The notes: generated from the sequence alone by a model not told the origin. Positions 26,309 to 35,650 are shown, counted from the first letter of the stretch. The stretch: DNA of 64,000 bases from Rhizobium sp. N324 (GCF_001664485.1 NZ_CP013634.1:186001-250000), one strand, 5' to 3'. A program made the numbers and translations.

Positions 26309-28012
26309 TCAGAAGGTTTGCCCGGCGATCATCACCAGGTGCTCGACGATGGGGCCGAGCGCCAGGGCCGGGAAGAAGGTCAGGCCGCCGACGATCAGGA
26401 TGGTGCCGACGAGCAGGCCGGCGAAGAGCGGGCCGTCGGTGGGAAAGGTGCCTGCCGAGGCCGGGACCGTTTTCTTGCCGATCAGCGAGCCGGCGATGGC
26501 AAGCGCCGGGATGATGACCAGGAAGCGGCCGGCGAGCATGCCGATGCCGAGGGTGATGTTGTACCAGGGCGTATTGCCCGTCAGGCCGCCGAAAGCCGAG
26601 CCGTTATTGGCCGCAGCCGAGGTATAGGCATAGAGGATTTCGGAGAAACCGTGCGGGCCGGCCGTTCCCACCGAAGCGACGGCGGAGGGCAGCACCGTGG
26701 CGAGCGCGGTGAAAACCAGCATGGCGAGCGGCAGGCAGAGGATGGCGAGAACGGCCATTTTCATTTCCTTCGCCTCGATCTTCTTGCCGAGATATTCCGG
26801 CGTGCGGCCGACCATCAGGCCGGCAACGAAGACGGCGACGATGATGAACAGCAGGATGCCGTAGAAGCCGGCGCCGACCCCGCCGACGATGATCTCGCCG
26901 AGCTGCATGTTGATCAGCGGAATAAGGCCGCCGAGCGCGGTGAACGAGCCGTGCATGGCATTGACCGCGCCGCAGGAGGCGGCGGTGGTGATGACGGCAA
27001 AGAGCGAGGAGAGGGCGACGCCGAAACGGACTTCCTTGCCCTCCATGTTGCCGCCGCCAAGACCGAAGGCGTGCATCAGCGGGTTGCCGGCCGCTTCCGC
27101 CCAATACGTAACGATGACGCCGGCGAGGAACAGCACGCCCATCGTGGCGAGGATCGCCCAGCCCTGGCGCTGATTGCCGACCATACGGCCGAAGACGTTG
27201 GTCAGCGCCGCGCCGATCGCGAAGATCGAAACCATCTGGATGAGGTTGGAGATCGCATCGGGGTTTTCGAAGGGATGGGCGGAGTTGGCGTTGAAGAAGC
27301 CGCCGCCATTGGTGCCGAGCATCTTGATCGCAAGCTGCGAGGCGACGGGGCCGACGGCGATCGTCTGCTGCGCGCCTTCAAGCGTCGTCGCATTGACATA
27401 GGCTCCAAGCGTCTGCGGTACGCCGAGATAGACATAGACGAGCGTCAGCACGATTGAGATCGGCAGCAGGATGTAGAAGGTCGCCCTCGTCATATCGACC
27501 CAGAAATTGCCGATGGCCTTGCCCGAGGTGCGCGCGAAGGCGCGGATGAAGGCGAGTGCGATGGCCATGCCGGTCGCGGCGGACAGAAAGTTCTGCACCG
27601 TGAAGCCGGCCATCTGGGTGAGGTAGGACATGGTGCTTTCGCCGCCGTAGTTCTGCCAGTTCGTATTGCTGACGAAACTGACGGCGGTGTTGAAGGAAAG
27701 TTCCGGCGGAACGGCCGCCATGCCGGCTGGATTATAGGGAAGGATGCCTTGCAGACGCTGCAGCGCATAAAGCGCGACGACGCCGAGCAGGTTGAAAAGC
27801 AGCATGGCGAAGGCATAGGAGGTCCAATGCTGCTCCTCGCCTTTGCTGATGCCGGCCATGCGGTAAAGTCCGCGTTCGACCGGAACGAGGACGGGTGAGA
27901 GGAATGTGCGCTCGCCGCTGAAGACACGCGTCATGTAACCGCCGAGCGGTTTGACGAGCACGAGGACAATCCCGCAATAAAGCAGGATCTGAAGCCATCC
28001 GTTGAGGGTCAT
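26309..28012 (-). CDS. kdpA: K+-transporting ATPase subunit A (KdpA)
   Basis: 567 aa. A ten-helix membrane protein related to KtrB/TrkH channels. Selectivity-filter loops are visible as [28 protein letters not shown], and [14 protein letters not shown]. It starts with [20 protein letters not shown]. It binds and passes K+ within KdpFABC. kdpF lies 68 bp upstream. Confidence 0.97.
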   Translation of the reverse strand: MTLNGWLQILLYCGIVLVLVKPLGGYMTRVFSGERTFLSPVLVPVERGLYRMAGISKGEEQHWTSYAFAMLLFNLLGVVALYALQRLQGILPYNPAGMAAVPPELSFNTAVSFVSNTNWQNYGGESTMSYLTQMAGFTVQNFLSAATGMAIALAFIRAFARTSGKAIGNFWVDMTRATFYILLPISIVLTLVYVYLGVPQTLGAYVNATTLEGAQQTIAVGPVASQLAIKMLGTNGGGFFNANSAHPFENPDAISNLIQMVSIFAIGAALTNVFGRMVGNQRQGWAILATMGVLFLAGVIVTYWAEAAGNPLMHAFGLGGGNMEGKEVRFGVALSSLFAVITTAASCGAVNAMHGSFTALGGLIPLINMQLGEIIVGGVGAGFYGILLFIIVAVFVAGLMVGRTPEYLGKKIEAKEMKMAVLAILCLPLAMLVFTALATVLPSAVASVGTAGPHGFSEILYAYTSAAANNGSAFGGLTGNTPWYNITLGIGMLAGRFLVIIPALAIAGSLIGKKTVPASAGTFPTDGPLFAGLLVGTILIVGGLTFFPALALGPIVEHLVMIAGQTF

Positions 28013-28080
28013 GGAGGTAAACTTTCAATACCGGCTGCTGCCCGGTCGCGCCTGCGCGAGCTCAGAAGCACCAGTTCTCT

Positions 28081-28170
28081 TCAGAAGCGTTCCGGGCGAA
28101 GCAGAGCGTAGGTGAGGTAGACGGTGAGAAACACGGTCACGGCACCGCTCAAGACATAATCGAGGGTCAT
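28081..28170 (-). CDS. kdpF: KdpF, small stabilising subunit (29 aa)
   Basis: Begins MTLDYVLSGAVTVFLTVYLT and ends YALLRPERF. It is a single hydrophobic helix with a short polar end, matching the size and C-terminal L-x-P-E-x-F pattern of KdpF (29 aa in E. coli). It is first in the canonical kdpFABC order and stabilises the complex in the membrane. It is too short for routine ORF calling. Confidence 0.92.
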   Translation of the reverse strand: MTLDYVLSGAVTVFLTVYLTYALLRPERF

Positions 28171-28183
28171 CGTCGTTTCTCCG

Positions 28184-28267
28184 TCAAAGCCTGTCGCAGG
28201 CTCTGGTGTAGGCAAGGCACAGCGCGAAAAATAGGATCGCGGTGCCAAGCAGAATGATATCCATCAT
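28184..28267 (-). CDS. 27-aa membrane peptide preceding kdpF
   Basis: An ATG at 28267 (followed by a second Met) has GGAG 8 nt upstream. The peptide starts MMDIILLGTAILFFALC and ends RACDRL: one hydrophobic helix of about 18 residues with a charged C-terminus. The stop lies 13 bp before the kdpF start, so it would be the first gene of the kdp transcript. Similar tiny frames ending in [CD]-[ED]-R-L before kdpF are, from memory, common in proteobacterial genomes but mostly unannotated. Function unknown; an additional pump subunit or regulatory leader peptide are the obvious options. Confidence 0.7.
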   Translation of the reverse strand: MMDIILLGTAILFFALCLAYTRACDRL

Positions 28268-28427
28268 GATCGTGACTCCTGTTGTTCTTGTTGGAGTCAG
28301 ACAAGACAAAGGGCGCGACCCGGGAGGGGCGCCTTTCATGCTTTCTGGCGTGGAGATGATCGTTCGATCTCTCGGGCATGAATATGGAGCCGAAGGGCAT
28401 AAAGGTTCGAGACGGGCAAGGAGCCGT

Positions 28428-28449
28428 CAATATAAAAATCTTATAAATG
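28428..28449 (-). promoter_or_regulatory. AT-rich candidate KdpE-binding site / kdp promoter region
   Basis: On the minus strand this reads CATTTATAAG followed by ATTTTTATATTG, within otherwise GC-rich sequence, about 160 bp upstream of the first small gene of the kdp operon. The E. coli KdpE site is a similar T-rich TTTATA...TTTTTA block. The remaining interval 28268-28427 contains no convincing gene. Confidence 0.35.
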
Positions 28450-28546
28450 CTTTGCAGCGAGCCCTTTGTTTTTACGCATGTCGTCGCGGCAAAAGCGCTT
28501 CGCGCTTTGCCTGGCAAAACCGCTGCACACTTTTGCGCGACATGCT

Positions 28547-28909
28547 CTAAGGATCGATCCGGAACCGGTACTGGCCTTCGGCGCTGCGGCCGTCCATCGA
28601 GAGGACGCGCCAGTCGATCGTATAGAAGCCGGGCGCCATGGCGGGGTCGAGCGGGACCTTGAAAATCGATCCTTCAGGACCGGAGAGAAATGGCTTGCCT
28701 GTGGGAACCGCCATGCCCTGGGCATCCAGCAGGACGGCCGTCGAGCGGGCAAGATCGACAGGGCCGGTGAAGGTGAGCTCGAGGTTGGCCGGCGCCAGCC
28801 TTTCTTCCTGCTCCTGCGGCGGAAGAGAGGCTTGTTCCAGGGCCGCAGACGCCTCACTTGCGATGAAGAGAAGGGAGACGAACAGACAGAATGACGCGAT
28901 CGACTTCAT
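28547..28909 (-). CDS. CopC-like periplasmic protein (120 aa) without the usual copper ligands
   Basis: A signal peptide (MKSIASFCLFVSLLFIASEA, cut after ASA) leads to a CopC/YobA Ig-like domain: LAPANLELTFTGPVDLARS, then PLDPAMAPGFYTIDWRVLS and MDGRSAEGQYRFRI. The length and strand order match CopC. However, the mature N-terminus starts A-L-E rather than with the His that ligates copper, and the usual SADGH histidine is an Arg (MDGR). Copper binding at the classical site therefore looks lost. No copD neighbour is present. The start at 28909 was chosen because it alone gives a clean signal peptide. Confidence 0.75.
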   Translation of the reverse strand: MKSIASFCLFVSLLFIASEASAALEQASLPPQEQEERLAPANLELTFTGPVDLARSTAVLLDAQGMAVPTGKPFLSGPEGSIFKVPLDPAMAPGFYTIDWRVLSMDGRSAEGQYRFRIDP

Positions 28910-28987
28910 GATGGTCTTCCCTATCGTGCCGACCCGCATGTGCCCGGAGCCATCATGCTTCCGTGACGTCATGCCGACGTATTATTA

Positions 28988-29170
28988 TTAACGCGGTGGG
29001 GGAGGATTTCGATCCCTAGTTTTTGCGATAACGCGCGCCGGCCGCGGCCGTGGACTTTCCGGCAGCGCGGCGATCAGATCCACAAGCCTGCGCCAGAATC
29101 GCCGTAATGAGCTTGATTTCGTCGGACCGTAGGACCGATTTCCGCCGGCATTATCATGATGGTTCTTCAT
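28988..29170 (-). CDS. Possible small basic protein (60 aa)
   Basis: Reads MKNHHDNAGGNRSYGPTKSS with a central amphipathic helix (LRRFWRRLVDLIAALPESP) and a Pro/Arg-rich tail. The ribosome-binding site is weak (GGCAGAGA). No family recognised. The 238 bp between it and the dehydrogenase gene at 29409 show no other gene and probably hold that gene's promoter. Confidence 0.35.
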   Translation of the reverse strand: MKNHHDNAGGNRSYGPTKSSSLRRFWRRLVDLIAALPESPRPRPARVIAKTRDRNPPPPR

Positions 29171-29408
29171 CGTTCTCTGCCTGTCCTCATGGCCGGGATC
29201 TCGAATGGAGAATGTACTCCCCTGCGGCCTCGGCTGGAATCATACAGAGGTCTTGGAAGGCAAATCTTTCGGATTACGGAAAATGGGCATTTCATCGCAT
29301 GTTGAGCAAAAGCTTGATCTCAACGATTGAATTGCCGCCCCTTCCGGTCTTATAGTCGCGTCCAACGGCACGCGATGAACCGCGGGGCAATAGGGAAGGA
29401 AACCGATC

Positions 29409-30452
29409 ATGACCAAAGTCCGTGCGCTGGTGCTGGAGCGCCAGCATGAGCTTGCGCTTCGCGATATCGATCTGCCGCTCGAAACCGGCCCCGGCGAGGT
29501 GAAAATCAGGATTCACACGGTCGGTGTCTGCGGTTCCGATGTCCATTATTACACGCATGGAAAGATCGGTCCCTTCATCGTCAACGCGCCGATGGTGCTC
29601 GGCCATGAGGCGGCCGGCACGGTGGTCGAAGTCGGAGCTGACGTGACGCATCTGAAAGTCGGCGACCGCGTCTGCATGGAACCCGGCATTCCCGACCCGA
29701 ATTCCAAGGCAAGCCGGCTCGGTATGTACAATGTCGACCCGGCCGTGACCTTCTGGGCGACGCCGCCGATCCACGGGGTGCTGACGCCTGAGGTCGTGCA
29801 TCCCGCCAATTATACGTTCAAGCTGCCCGATAATGTCAGCTTTGCCGAAGGCGCCATGGTCGAGCCCTTCGCCGTCGGCATGCAGGCGGCCACCAAGGCG
29901 AAGATTACGCCTGGGGATACCGCCGTCGTTCTCGGCGCCGGGCCGATCGGCACGATGGTGGCGATCGCGGCGCTGGCCGGCGGCTGCGCCCGGGCGATCG
30001 TCGCCGATCTCGCCCAGCCGAAGCTCGATATAGCCGCGCAGTACCAGGGCGTCATCCCAATCAATATCCGCGAGATGAACCTCACCGAAGAGGTGGGCCG
30101 GCTGACCGACGGCTGGGGCGCCGATGTCGTCTTCGAATGCTCCGGCTCGCCGAAGGCCTGGGAGACGATCATGGCGCTGCCGCGCCCGGGTGGCGTCATC
30201 GTCGCCGTCGGCCTGCCGGTCAACCCTATCGGTTTCGACGTCTCGACGGCATCGACCAAGGAGATCCGCATCGAGACGGTGTTCCGCTATGCGCATCAGT
30301 ACGAGCGCTCGATCGCGCTCTTGGCATCCGGCCGCGTCGACCTGAAGCCGCTGATATCCGAGACTTTCACATTCGCAGATTCGATCAAGGCCTTCGATCG
30401 CGCCGTCGAGGCGCGGCCGAGCGACGTGAAGCTGCAGATCGTGATGGAATAG
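29409..30452 (+). CDS. Zinc-type polyol dehydrogenase (xylitol/sorbitol dehydrogenase family)
   Basis: 347 aa medium-chain dehydrogenase. Catalytic zinc ligands: Cys in [11 protein letters not shown] (about residue 41), GHEA (His/Glu) and the MVEPFAV glutamate. The NAD site is [10 protein letters not shown] (about 178-187). [12 protein letters not shown] is typical of xylitol and sorbitol dehydrogenases, oxidising the polyol to a ketose such as D-xylulose. The lobe that normally binds structural zinc reads [20 protein letters not shown] and lacks its cysteines, as in some xylitol dehydrogenases. No polyol transporter lies next to it; it seems to be a single gene, convergent with the DedA gene. 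Confidence 0.85.
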   Translation: MTKVRALVLERQHELALRDIDLPLETGPGEVKIRIHTVGVCGSDVHYYTHGKIGPFIVNAPMVLGHEAAGTVVEVGADVTHLKVGDRVCMEPGIPDPNSKASRLGMYNVDPAVTFWATPPIHGVLTPEVVHPANYTFKLPDNVSFAEGAMVEPFAVGMQAATKAKITPGDTAVVLGAGPIGTMVAIAALAGGCARAIVADLAQPKLDIAAQYQGVIPINIREMNLTEEVGRLTDGWGADVVFECSGSPKAWETIMALPRPGGVIVAVGLPVNPIGFDVSTASTKEIRIETVFRYAHQYERSIALLASGRVDLKPLISETFTFADSIKAFDRAVEARPSDVKLQIVME

Positions 30453-30465
30453 CGCCACAGCGCAA

Positions 30466-31035
30466 CTACGAATGCCCAGCGCTCGGTCTCATCTTGCGAA
30501 AGGCCAGAGCCGCGGCCGTGACGACAGCCGCGGCTGCGATGGCAATCAGCAGATGGCGGTGAAGGGAAAGGTGACCTAATATCTGCTCGATGCCGTGCCC
30601 GAACAAATAGCCGAGCGCGGTGAAAAGCTGTCCCCAGACCAGCGCGGCTGCGGCATTCAGGACGACGAATTTTCCGGTCGGTATCCGCGTCGTTCCGATG
30701 ACGACAGGGCTGATCGTGCGCAACCCCACAAGGAAACGAAAGGCGAGGATGAAGCCTGTCGGATATTTTTCCAAAAGTTCGGTAACGCGGGCGAGCGCCG
30801 GCTTTTCCATCAGCCGCTGCACGAGCCTCCATCGGGCCGCGTAGCGGCCGGCGAAGAACCACAGTTGATCGCCGGCGAAAGATCCAGCCGTGGCCGCAAG
30901 CGACGCCGACCAATAGGGCAGCAGCCCGCGGTGGGAAATCACGCCGCCGAGGAAGGCGGCCGTTTCGCCTTCGAAGGCGGCGCCCAGAAAGATCGCCAGC
31001 AAGCCGTAATTTTCGATCAGCAGTTCGATGGACAC
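30466..31035 (-). CDS. DedA/SNARE-associated family membrane protein
   Basis: 189 aa from a GTG at 31035 with GGAGG about 11 nt upstream. DedA pattern: FEGETAAFLGGVISHRG near the N-terminus, GDQLWFFAGRYAA, FRFLVGLRTISPVVIGTTR, and FVVLNAAAALVWGQLF. Four to five membrane segments are expected. Members act as lipid (undecaprenyl phosphate or phospholipid) carriers or affect membrane potential; the substrate here is unknown. It precedes the flavin reductase by 34 bp in the direction opposite to operon flow, so the relation is only positional. Confidence 0.85.
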   Translation of the reverse strand: MSIELLIENYGLLAIFLGAAFEGETAAFLGGVISHRGLLPYWSASLAATAGSFAGDQLWFFAGRYAARWRLVQRLMEKPALARVTELLEKYPTGFILAFRFLVGLRTISPVVIGTTRIPTGKFVVLNAAAALVWGQLFTALGYLFGHGIEQILGHLSLHRHLLIAIAAAAVVTAAALAFRKMRPSAGHS

Positions 31036-31069
31036 GCGGGGTTCGCCTCCAGCTCTTCCCGAGGTCAGG

Positions 31070-32437
31070 TCACGGCTGGGCCGGCTTCAGATCGCCAAGC
31101 AGCGTCGGGATCAGCTCCGACACCGTCGGATGGATCGGCACCGCCCATTGCAAGGCGGGATAGGTCGTGCCCGCATTCATCGCGTCGACAAGCCCATGGA
31201 TCACCTCGTCGCCTTCGATGCCCAAGATCGCGGCGCCGAGGATCTGCTTGGTCTCGGCATCGGCAATCACCTTCATAAAGCCCTTGGTCTCGCCGCGCTC
31301 GGTGGCGCGACCGACGCGGCTCATCGGCCGGGTCGAGACCATGATCCTGCGTCCCGACTCTCGCGCCTGCTTCTCCGTCATCCCGACGCGGCCGAGCGGC
31401 GGATCGATATAGAGCGCATAGGCGGGAATGCGGCTTGAGACCTTGCGGTCGTCGCCATCGAGCAGGTTAGCGGCGGCGATCTCGAAATCATTGTAGGAGG
31501 TGTGGGTGAAGGCTCCGTGGCCGTTGCAGTCGCCGAGCGCCCAGATGCCCTCGACATTGGTGGCGAGCCTGTCATCGACCGTGATGAAGCCGCGCTTGTC
31601 GGTGGCGACGCCGGCGGCATCGAGGCCGAGATCGTCGGTGTTCGGCTTGCGGCCGGTGGCGATCAGCACATGGCTCGCATCGATCGCTGCTGCGCCGGCG
31701 GTGACGCTGACCCCATTGCCGTTCTTGGCGAAGGCAATGTTGCCGGCGTCGGTGTGCACGCCGATGCCTTCGGCGCGCAGGATATCGGCGATCGCATCGG
31801 ATATATCCTCGTCCTCGCGCGAGGCGAGCTTCGGGCCGTGCTCGATGACGCTGACTTCGGCGCCGAAGCGGCGATACATCTGCGCGAATTCCAGCCCGAT
31901 ATAACTGCCGCCGATCACCGCCAGATGCCGCGGCAGCGTGTCGAGATGGATGATCGAGGTGCTGGTGAGATAGTCGACATCGGCGATACCCGGCAGTTCG
32001 GGAATGACCGGCCGCGCGCCGACATTGAGAAAGATGCGCGGCGCCGTCAGCGTCTCGCCGTTGACACTGACGGTCCTCGGACCCTCGAACCGGGCATGGC
32101 CGTAGATCACGCTCATGCCGTCCATGCCGCCAAGCCAGCCGATCAGGCCGTTGCGGGCGTTCATGGTCACCGTTTCGGCGCGGGCTCTGACCACCTTCAT
32201 GTCGATGGCGATTTCACCGGGGATATTGACGCCATACGCGGCGCCGTTTCTGGCGACATGGGCGGCGCGGGCGCTGGCGACCAGCGTCTTCGTCGGCATG
32301 CAGCCGGCATTGACGCAGGTGCCGCCGAGGAATTTGCGCTCGATCAGCGCCACCTTCATGCCCTTTTCGACCATGCGGGCGGCAAGCGACGGGCCGGCCT
32401 GGCCGCCGCCGATGACGATGGCGTCGAAGCTCTTCAT
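31070..32437 (-). CDS. FAD-dependent NAD(P)-disulfide oxidoreductase (mercuric reductase-like)
   Basis: 455 aa. FAD site VIGGGQAGPSLAARM at the N-terminus; redox disulfide Cys41/Cys46 in GGTCVNAGCMPTK; NAD(P) site VIGGSYIGLEFAQMY; second FAD contact WALGDCNG; C-terminal His-Glu pair in HPTVSELIP from the dimer partner. This is the pyridine nucleotide-disulfide reductase class I family, close to mercuric reductase / soluble dihydrolipoamide dehydrogenase paralogues. There is no N-terminal HMA domain and no C-terminal Cys pair, so Hg2+ reduction is unlikely. Its ATG overlaps the stop of the DUF4126 gene, implying coupled expression. Confidence 0.88.
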   Translation of the reverse strand: MKSFDAIVIGGGQAGPSLAARMVEKGMKVALIERKFLGGTCVNAGCMPTKTLVASARAAHVARNGAAYGVNIPGEIAIDMKVVRARAETVTMNARNGLIGWLGGMDGMSVIYGHARFEGPRTVSVNGETLTAPRIFLNVGARPVIPELPGIADVDYLTSTSIIHLDTLPRHLAVIGGSYIGLEFAQMYRRFGAEVSVIEHGPKLASREDEDISDAIADILRAEGIGVHTDAGNIAFAKNGNGVSVTAGAAAIDASHVLIATGRKPNTDDLGLDAAGVATDKRGFITVDDRLATNVEGIWALGDCNGHGAFTHTSYNDFEIAAANLLDGDDRKVSSRIPAYALYIDPPLGRVGMTEKQARESGRRIMVSTRPMSRVGRATERGETKGFMKVIADAETKQILGAAILGIEGDEVIHGLVDAMNAGTTYPALQWAVPIHPTVSELIPTLLGDLKPAQP

Positions 32438-32895
32438 GACACGGCCCCCACGATCAGCACCGCGCCGATGACGGCGACGGCATCCTCGATGAGGGCGGCC
32501 GGCAGGTCCCTGCCGAAGGAGGCGGCGAGCCTGGCGCGCAGCGCTGCGCCACCATAGGTGCCGATGACGGCGCCGATCACGCCGGCAATCAGCCCGCCGA
32601 ACAGCAGGCTGCTGGCGGCACCGATCGCAGCACCCGACAGCGCCCCCGAAACGATGCGGGCGGAAAACTGAATCGGCACTTTGCGCGACGGAGTGGTCGG
32701 CAACTGGTCGGCGACCAGTTCGATGATGGCGAGAACGGTGAAGATCCACGGCGTCCACCGGTACCCCATGAAGGCAAGCTGCGTCTGCGAGATGTCGAAC
32801 CAGCCGAGCGCTGCGCCCCAGGCGACGGCGGCAGGCGCCGTCATGGTGCGAAGGCCGGAGATGACGCCGATCAGCAATGCAAGAAGCAGAAACAT
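32434..32895 (-). CDS. DUF4126 family membrane protein (153 aa)
   Basis: Begins MFLLLALLIGVISGLRTMTA, the typical DUF4126 start, followed by APAAVAWGAALGW and Gly/Ala-rich helices (GALSGAAIGAASSLLFGGLI; GVIGAVIGTYGG), giving three to five membrane segments. Function of the family is unknown. The 4-bp overlap with the downstream flavin reductase suggests that the two products work together. Confidence 0.8.
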   Translation of the reverse strand: MFLLLALLIGVISGLRTMTAPAAVAWGAALGWFDISQTQLAFMGYRWTPWIFTVLAIIELVADQLPTTPSRKVPIQFSARIVSGALSGAAIGAASSLLFGGLIAGVIGAVIGTYGGAALRARLAASFGRDLPAALIEDAVAVIGAVLIVGAVS

Positions 32896-32986
32896 GCGTG
32901 ATCCCCCTCATTGCCGGCTTCGTGCCGCCAGAGGGAAGGTTGCACATTGTCAGGCGCGTGGCAATTCGTCCTGCCGAACCGATGGT

Positions 32987-34174
32987 TTAGTTCGCAAAGG
33001 CGGCAATGCCCGTGATGGCCCGGCCGATGATCAGCGCATGGATGTCGTGCGTGCCCTCATAGGTGTTGACCACTTCGAGGTTGACGAGATGGCGGGCGAT
33101 GCCGAATTCGTCGGAGATGCCGTTGCCGCCGAGCATGTCGCGGGCCGCGCGCGCAATCTCCAGTGCCTTGCCGCAGCTGTTGCGCTTGAGGATCGAGGTC
33201 AGCTCCACCGGCGGATGGCCTTCCTCCTTCATGCGGCCGAGCCGCAGGCAGCCCTGCAGGCCGAGCGAGATTTCCGCCGCCATGTCGGCAAGCTTCCTCT
33301 GGATCAGCTGGTTGGCGGCGAGCGGCCGGCCGAACTGCTTGCGCTCCAGCGTATATTGCCGTGCCCTGGAATAACAATCCTCGGCGGCCCCCAGCGCGCC
33401 CCAGGCGATGCCGAAGCGGGCGGAGTTGAGGCAGGTGAACGGCCCCTTGAGACCGGTAACATTGGGCAGAAGATTTTCCTCGGGCACGAAGACCCCGTCC
33501 ATCACCACTTCACCGGTGATCGAGGCGCGCAATCCCACCTTGCCGTGGATGGCGGGGGCCGAAAGCCCCTTCCAGCCCTTTTCAAGGATGAAGCCGCGGA
33601 TGAGCCCGTCCTCGGTCTTGGCCCAAACGACGAAGACATCGGCGATCGGGGCGTTCGAGATCCAGGTCTTCGAGCCGGCGAGGCTGTAGCCACCCTCGAC
33701 CTTTTTGGCGCGCGTCGCCATCGAGCCGGGGTCGGAGCCGTGATCGGGTTCGGTCAGGCCGAAGCAGCCGATCCATTCGCCGCTGGCGAGTTTCGGCAGA
33801 TATTTCAGCTTCTGCGCCTCAGACCCGAAGGTGTCGATCGGCACCATCACCAGCGAGGACTGCACGCTCATCATCGAACGATAGCCGCTGTCGACCCGCT
33901 CGACCTCGCGGGCGATCAGGCCGTAGGCGGTATAACCGAGGCCGGCGCCGCCGTAATCGGGCGAGATCGTCGGGCCGAGCAGGCCGAGGTCGCCCATTTC
34001 GCGGAAGATTGCGGGATCGGTCTTTTCGTTGCGGAAGGCGTCGAGAACGCGGGGCGCCAGCTTTTCCTGGGCATAGGCATGGGCCGTATCCTGCACCATG
34101 CGCTCCTCGTCGGTCAGTTGCTCCACTAGGCGGAACGGATCGGCCCAGTCGAAAACCTCGCGCGTATGCTGCAT
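32987..34174 (-). CDS. gcdH: Glutaryl-CoA dehydrogenase (acyl-CoA dehydrogenase family)
   Basis: 395 aa, standard length. Acyl-CoA dehydrogenase blocks: [20 protein letters not shown] (flavin contact), [38 protein letters not shown] and the catalytic base in [19 protein letters not shown]. The [11 protein letters not shown]-x-x-AF ending and the [20 protein letters not shown] segment are characteristic of GcdH, which oxidises and decarboxylates glutaryl-CoA to crotonyl-CoA in lysine/tryptophan/aromatic breakdown. No glutarate transporter or CoA-transferase lies beside it. Confidence 0.9.
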   Translation of the reverse strand: MQHTREVFDWADPFRLVEQLTDEERMVQDTAHAYAQEKLAPRVLDAFRNEKTDPAIFREMGDLGLLGPTISPDYGGAGLGYTAYGLIAREVERVDSGYRSMMSVQSSLVMVPIDTFGSEAQKLKYLPKLASGEWIGCFGLTEPDHGSDPGSMATRAKKVEGGYSLAGSKTWISNAPIADVFVVWAKTEDGLIRGFILEKGWKGLSAPAIHGKVGLRASITGEVVMDGVFVPEENLLPNVTGLKGPFTCLNSARFGIAWGALGAAEDCYSRARQYTLERKQFGRPLAANQLIQRKLADMAAEISLGLQGCLRLGRMKEEGHPPVELTSILKRNSCGKALEIARAARDMLGGNGISDEFGIARHLVNLEVVNTYEGTHDIHALIIGRAITGIAAFAN

Positions 34175-34347
34175 GTCGGCGTCTCCTCACCCACGATTCA
34201 GGCTTGCCTCGCTCAAGGTCGCATAGACCTGCCGGCCGACCGCGTCAACAGAAGGCGGCTTATCGAAAAGACCGGGTACGGCATCTTTTCAAAAGCGCCG
34301 GCATGCTCCACTTTGCCGGCGATCGATTCTGGAACGAGGAGACGGAA

Positions 34348-34686
34348 ATGTCGTCAAGCGATCTGTTCGTATCGGCCGAAGGCGCCGAATGGGTCAATCC
34401 CGAGCCCGGCGTTACCAGGCGCATCATGACCTATCTGCCCGAAATGATGATGGTGGAGGTGGCTTTCGAGAGCGGCGCCGTCGGTGCTGCCCATTCGCAT
34501 CCGCACATTCAGGCAAGCTATGTCGCCGAGGGCAGTTTCGAGGTGACGATCGACGGGCGGACCGAGGTGCTCAAGCAGGGCGGCAGCTTCATCGTGCCCC
34601 CCAATCTCGTCCACGGCGTCAAGGCGCTGGAAAAGGGACGGCTGATCGATAGCTTCACCCCGCACCGAGCCGAATTTCTCGCATAG
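34348..34686 (+). CDS. Small cupin-domain protein (112 aa)
   Basis: The ATG at 34348 has GAGGAG 6 nt upstream. It is a single cupin barrel: metal-binding motif 1 HSHPHIQASYVAEGSFEVTI (two His, a Gln in place of the usual third His, and Glu) and motif 2 GGSFIVPPNLVHG. Such stand-alone cupins bind a metal and either isomerise or sense small ligands. It ends exactly where the convergent LysR gene ends. No partner enzyme is adjacent, so the substrate is unknown. Confidence 0.8.
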   Translation: MSSSDLFVSAEGAEWVNPEPGVTRRIMTYLPEMMMVEVAFESGAVGAAHSHPHIQASYVAEGSFEVTIDGRTEVLKQGGSFIVPPNLVHGVKALEKGRLIDSFTPHRAEFLA

Positions 34687-35640
34687 TCAGGGCTCGGCTT
34701 CCGATCGGCGGGCTGGCCCGGCTGGCGTGACATAGGGCGGCACGAAGCGTGCATCCTCGCCGCGCACTGCCTCGCGCAGGAAATCGATGACGGCGCGCAC
34801 GCGCGGCGCCTGTTTCAAGTCGCGATGGCAGGTGATCCAGTACTGGCGCTTGAGGTCGATCTCCGCGGGCAGCACCCGCACCAGTTCGGGATAACGGCTG
34901 GCAAAGAAATAGGGCAGGATGCAAAGGCCGAGGCCGTTTCGGGTGGCGGTCAGCTGGGCGAAGATGCTGGAGCTCTGGAACTGCGGCTTGATGCGCGGAT
35001 GCACGTCGCTGAGGTAATCCAGGCCCGGCGCGAAAATCATTTCCTCGATATAGCTGACGAAGGGATGCTCAAGCAGGTCCTCGCGGCAGGTGATCGCGGG
35101 CGCCTTTGCCAGATAGTCGCGCGAGCCGTAGATCTGCAGATGATAATCGGTCAGCTTCTCGGCGAAATAAGGCCCGCCCTTCGGCTCGTCGAGCACGACG
35201 GAAAGATCGGCCTCCTTGCGCGACAGCGACATGATCTGTTGGATCGTCACCAGCTCGAGCGCCAGATGCGGGTGCTGGGCGGCGAACCGGTGCAGCACGG
35301 TGGCGAAGAAGAAATTGGCGAACCCCTCTGGCGCGCTGAGGCGCACGAGGCCGCGCTGCGCCATCGAGCCGTCGGCGAGGTCGGCGCGCAGCCGCTCGGT
35401 CTCCTGCTCCATCTTCTCGGCCGTCTCGACGAAACGGGTGCCCATGGCGGTCAGCACATAGCCGCGTGGATTGCGCTCGAACAGCTTGACCTTGAGGGTG
35501 AATTCCAGCCGGTCGATGCGACGCGAAACGGTGGCATGACTGGAGCGCAACTGCCGGGCTGCCGTCGACAGCTGACCTGTGCGGGCGACGGCTAGAAAAA
35601 ACTGAAGATCGTCCCAAGTAAACTGCGGCGGATTGTTCAT
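34687..35640 (-). CDS. LysR-family transcriptional regulator
   Basis: 317 aa from the ATG at 35640 (GGGGATC upstream); an ATG 12 nt earlier is in frame. The N-terminal helix-turn-helix reads FFLAVARTGQLSTAARQL and SSHATVSRRIDRLE. The effector domain (about 90-300) starts RGLVRLSAPEGFANF. It is divergent from the ABC importer/GMC operon that begins at 35816, so it is its probable regulator. A perfect 22-bp dyad lies immediately before its start codon. Confidence 0.9.
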   Translation of the reverse strand: MNNPPQFTWDDLQFFLAVARTGQLSTAARQLRSSHATVSRRIDRLEFTLKVKLFERNPRGYVLTAMGTRFVETAEKMEQETERLRADLADGSMAQRGLVRLSAPEGFANFFFATVLHRFAAQHPHLALELVTIQQIMSLSRKEADLSVVLDEPKGGPYFAEKLTDYHLQIYGSRDYLAKAPAITCREDLLEHPFVSYIEEMIFAPGLDYLSDVHPRIKPQFQSSSIFAQLTATRNGLGLCILPYFFASRYPELVRVLPAEIDLKRQYWITCHRDLKQAPRVRAVIDFLREAVRGEDARFVPPYVTPAGPARRSEAEP

Positions 35641-35650
35641 CGCGATCCCC

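Noticed and set aside
31070..32437. Mercury resistance (merA)
   Set aside because: The core resembles MerA, but there is no HMA domain, no C-terminal vicinal Cys pair and no other mer gene.
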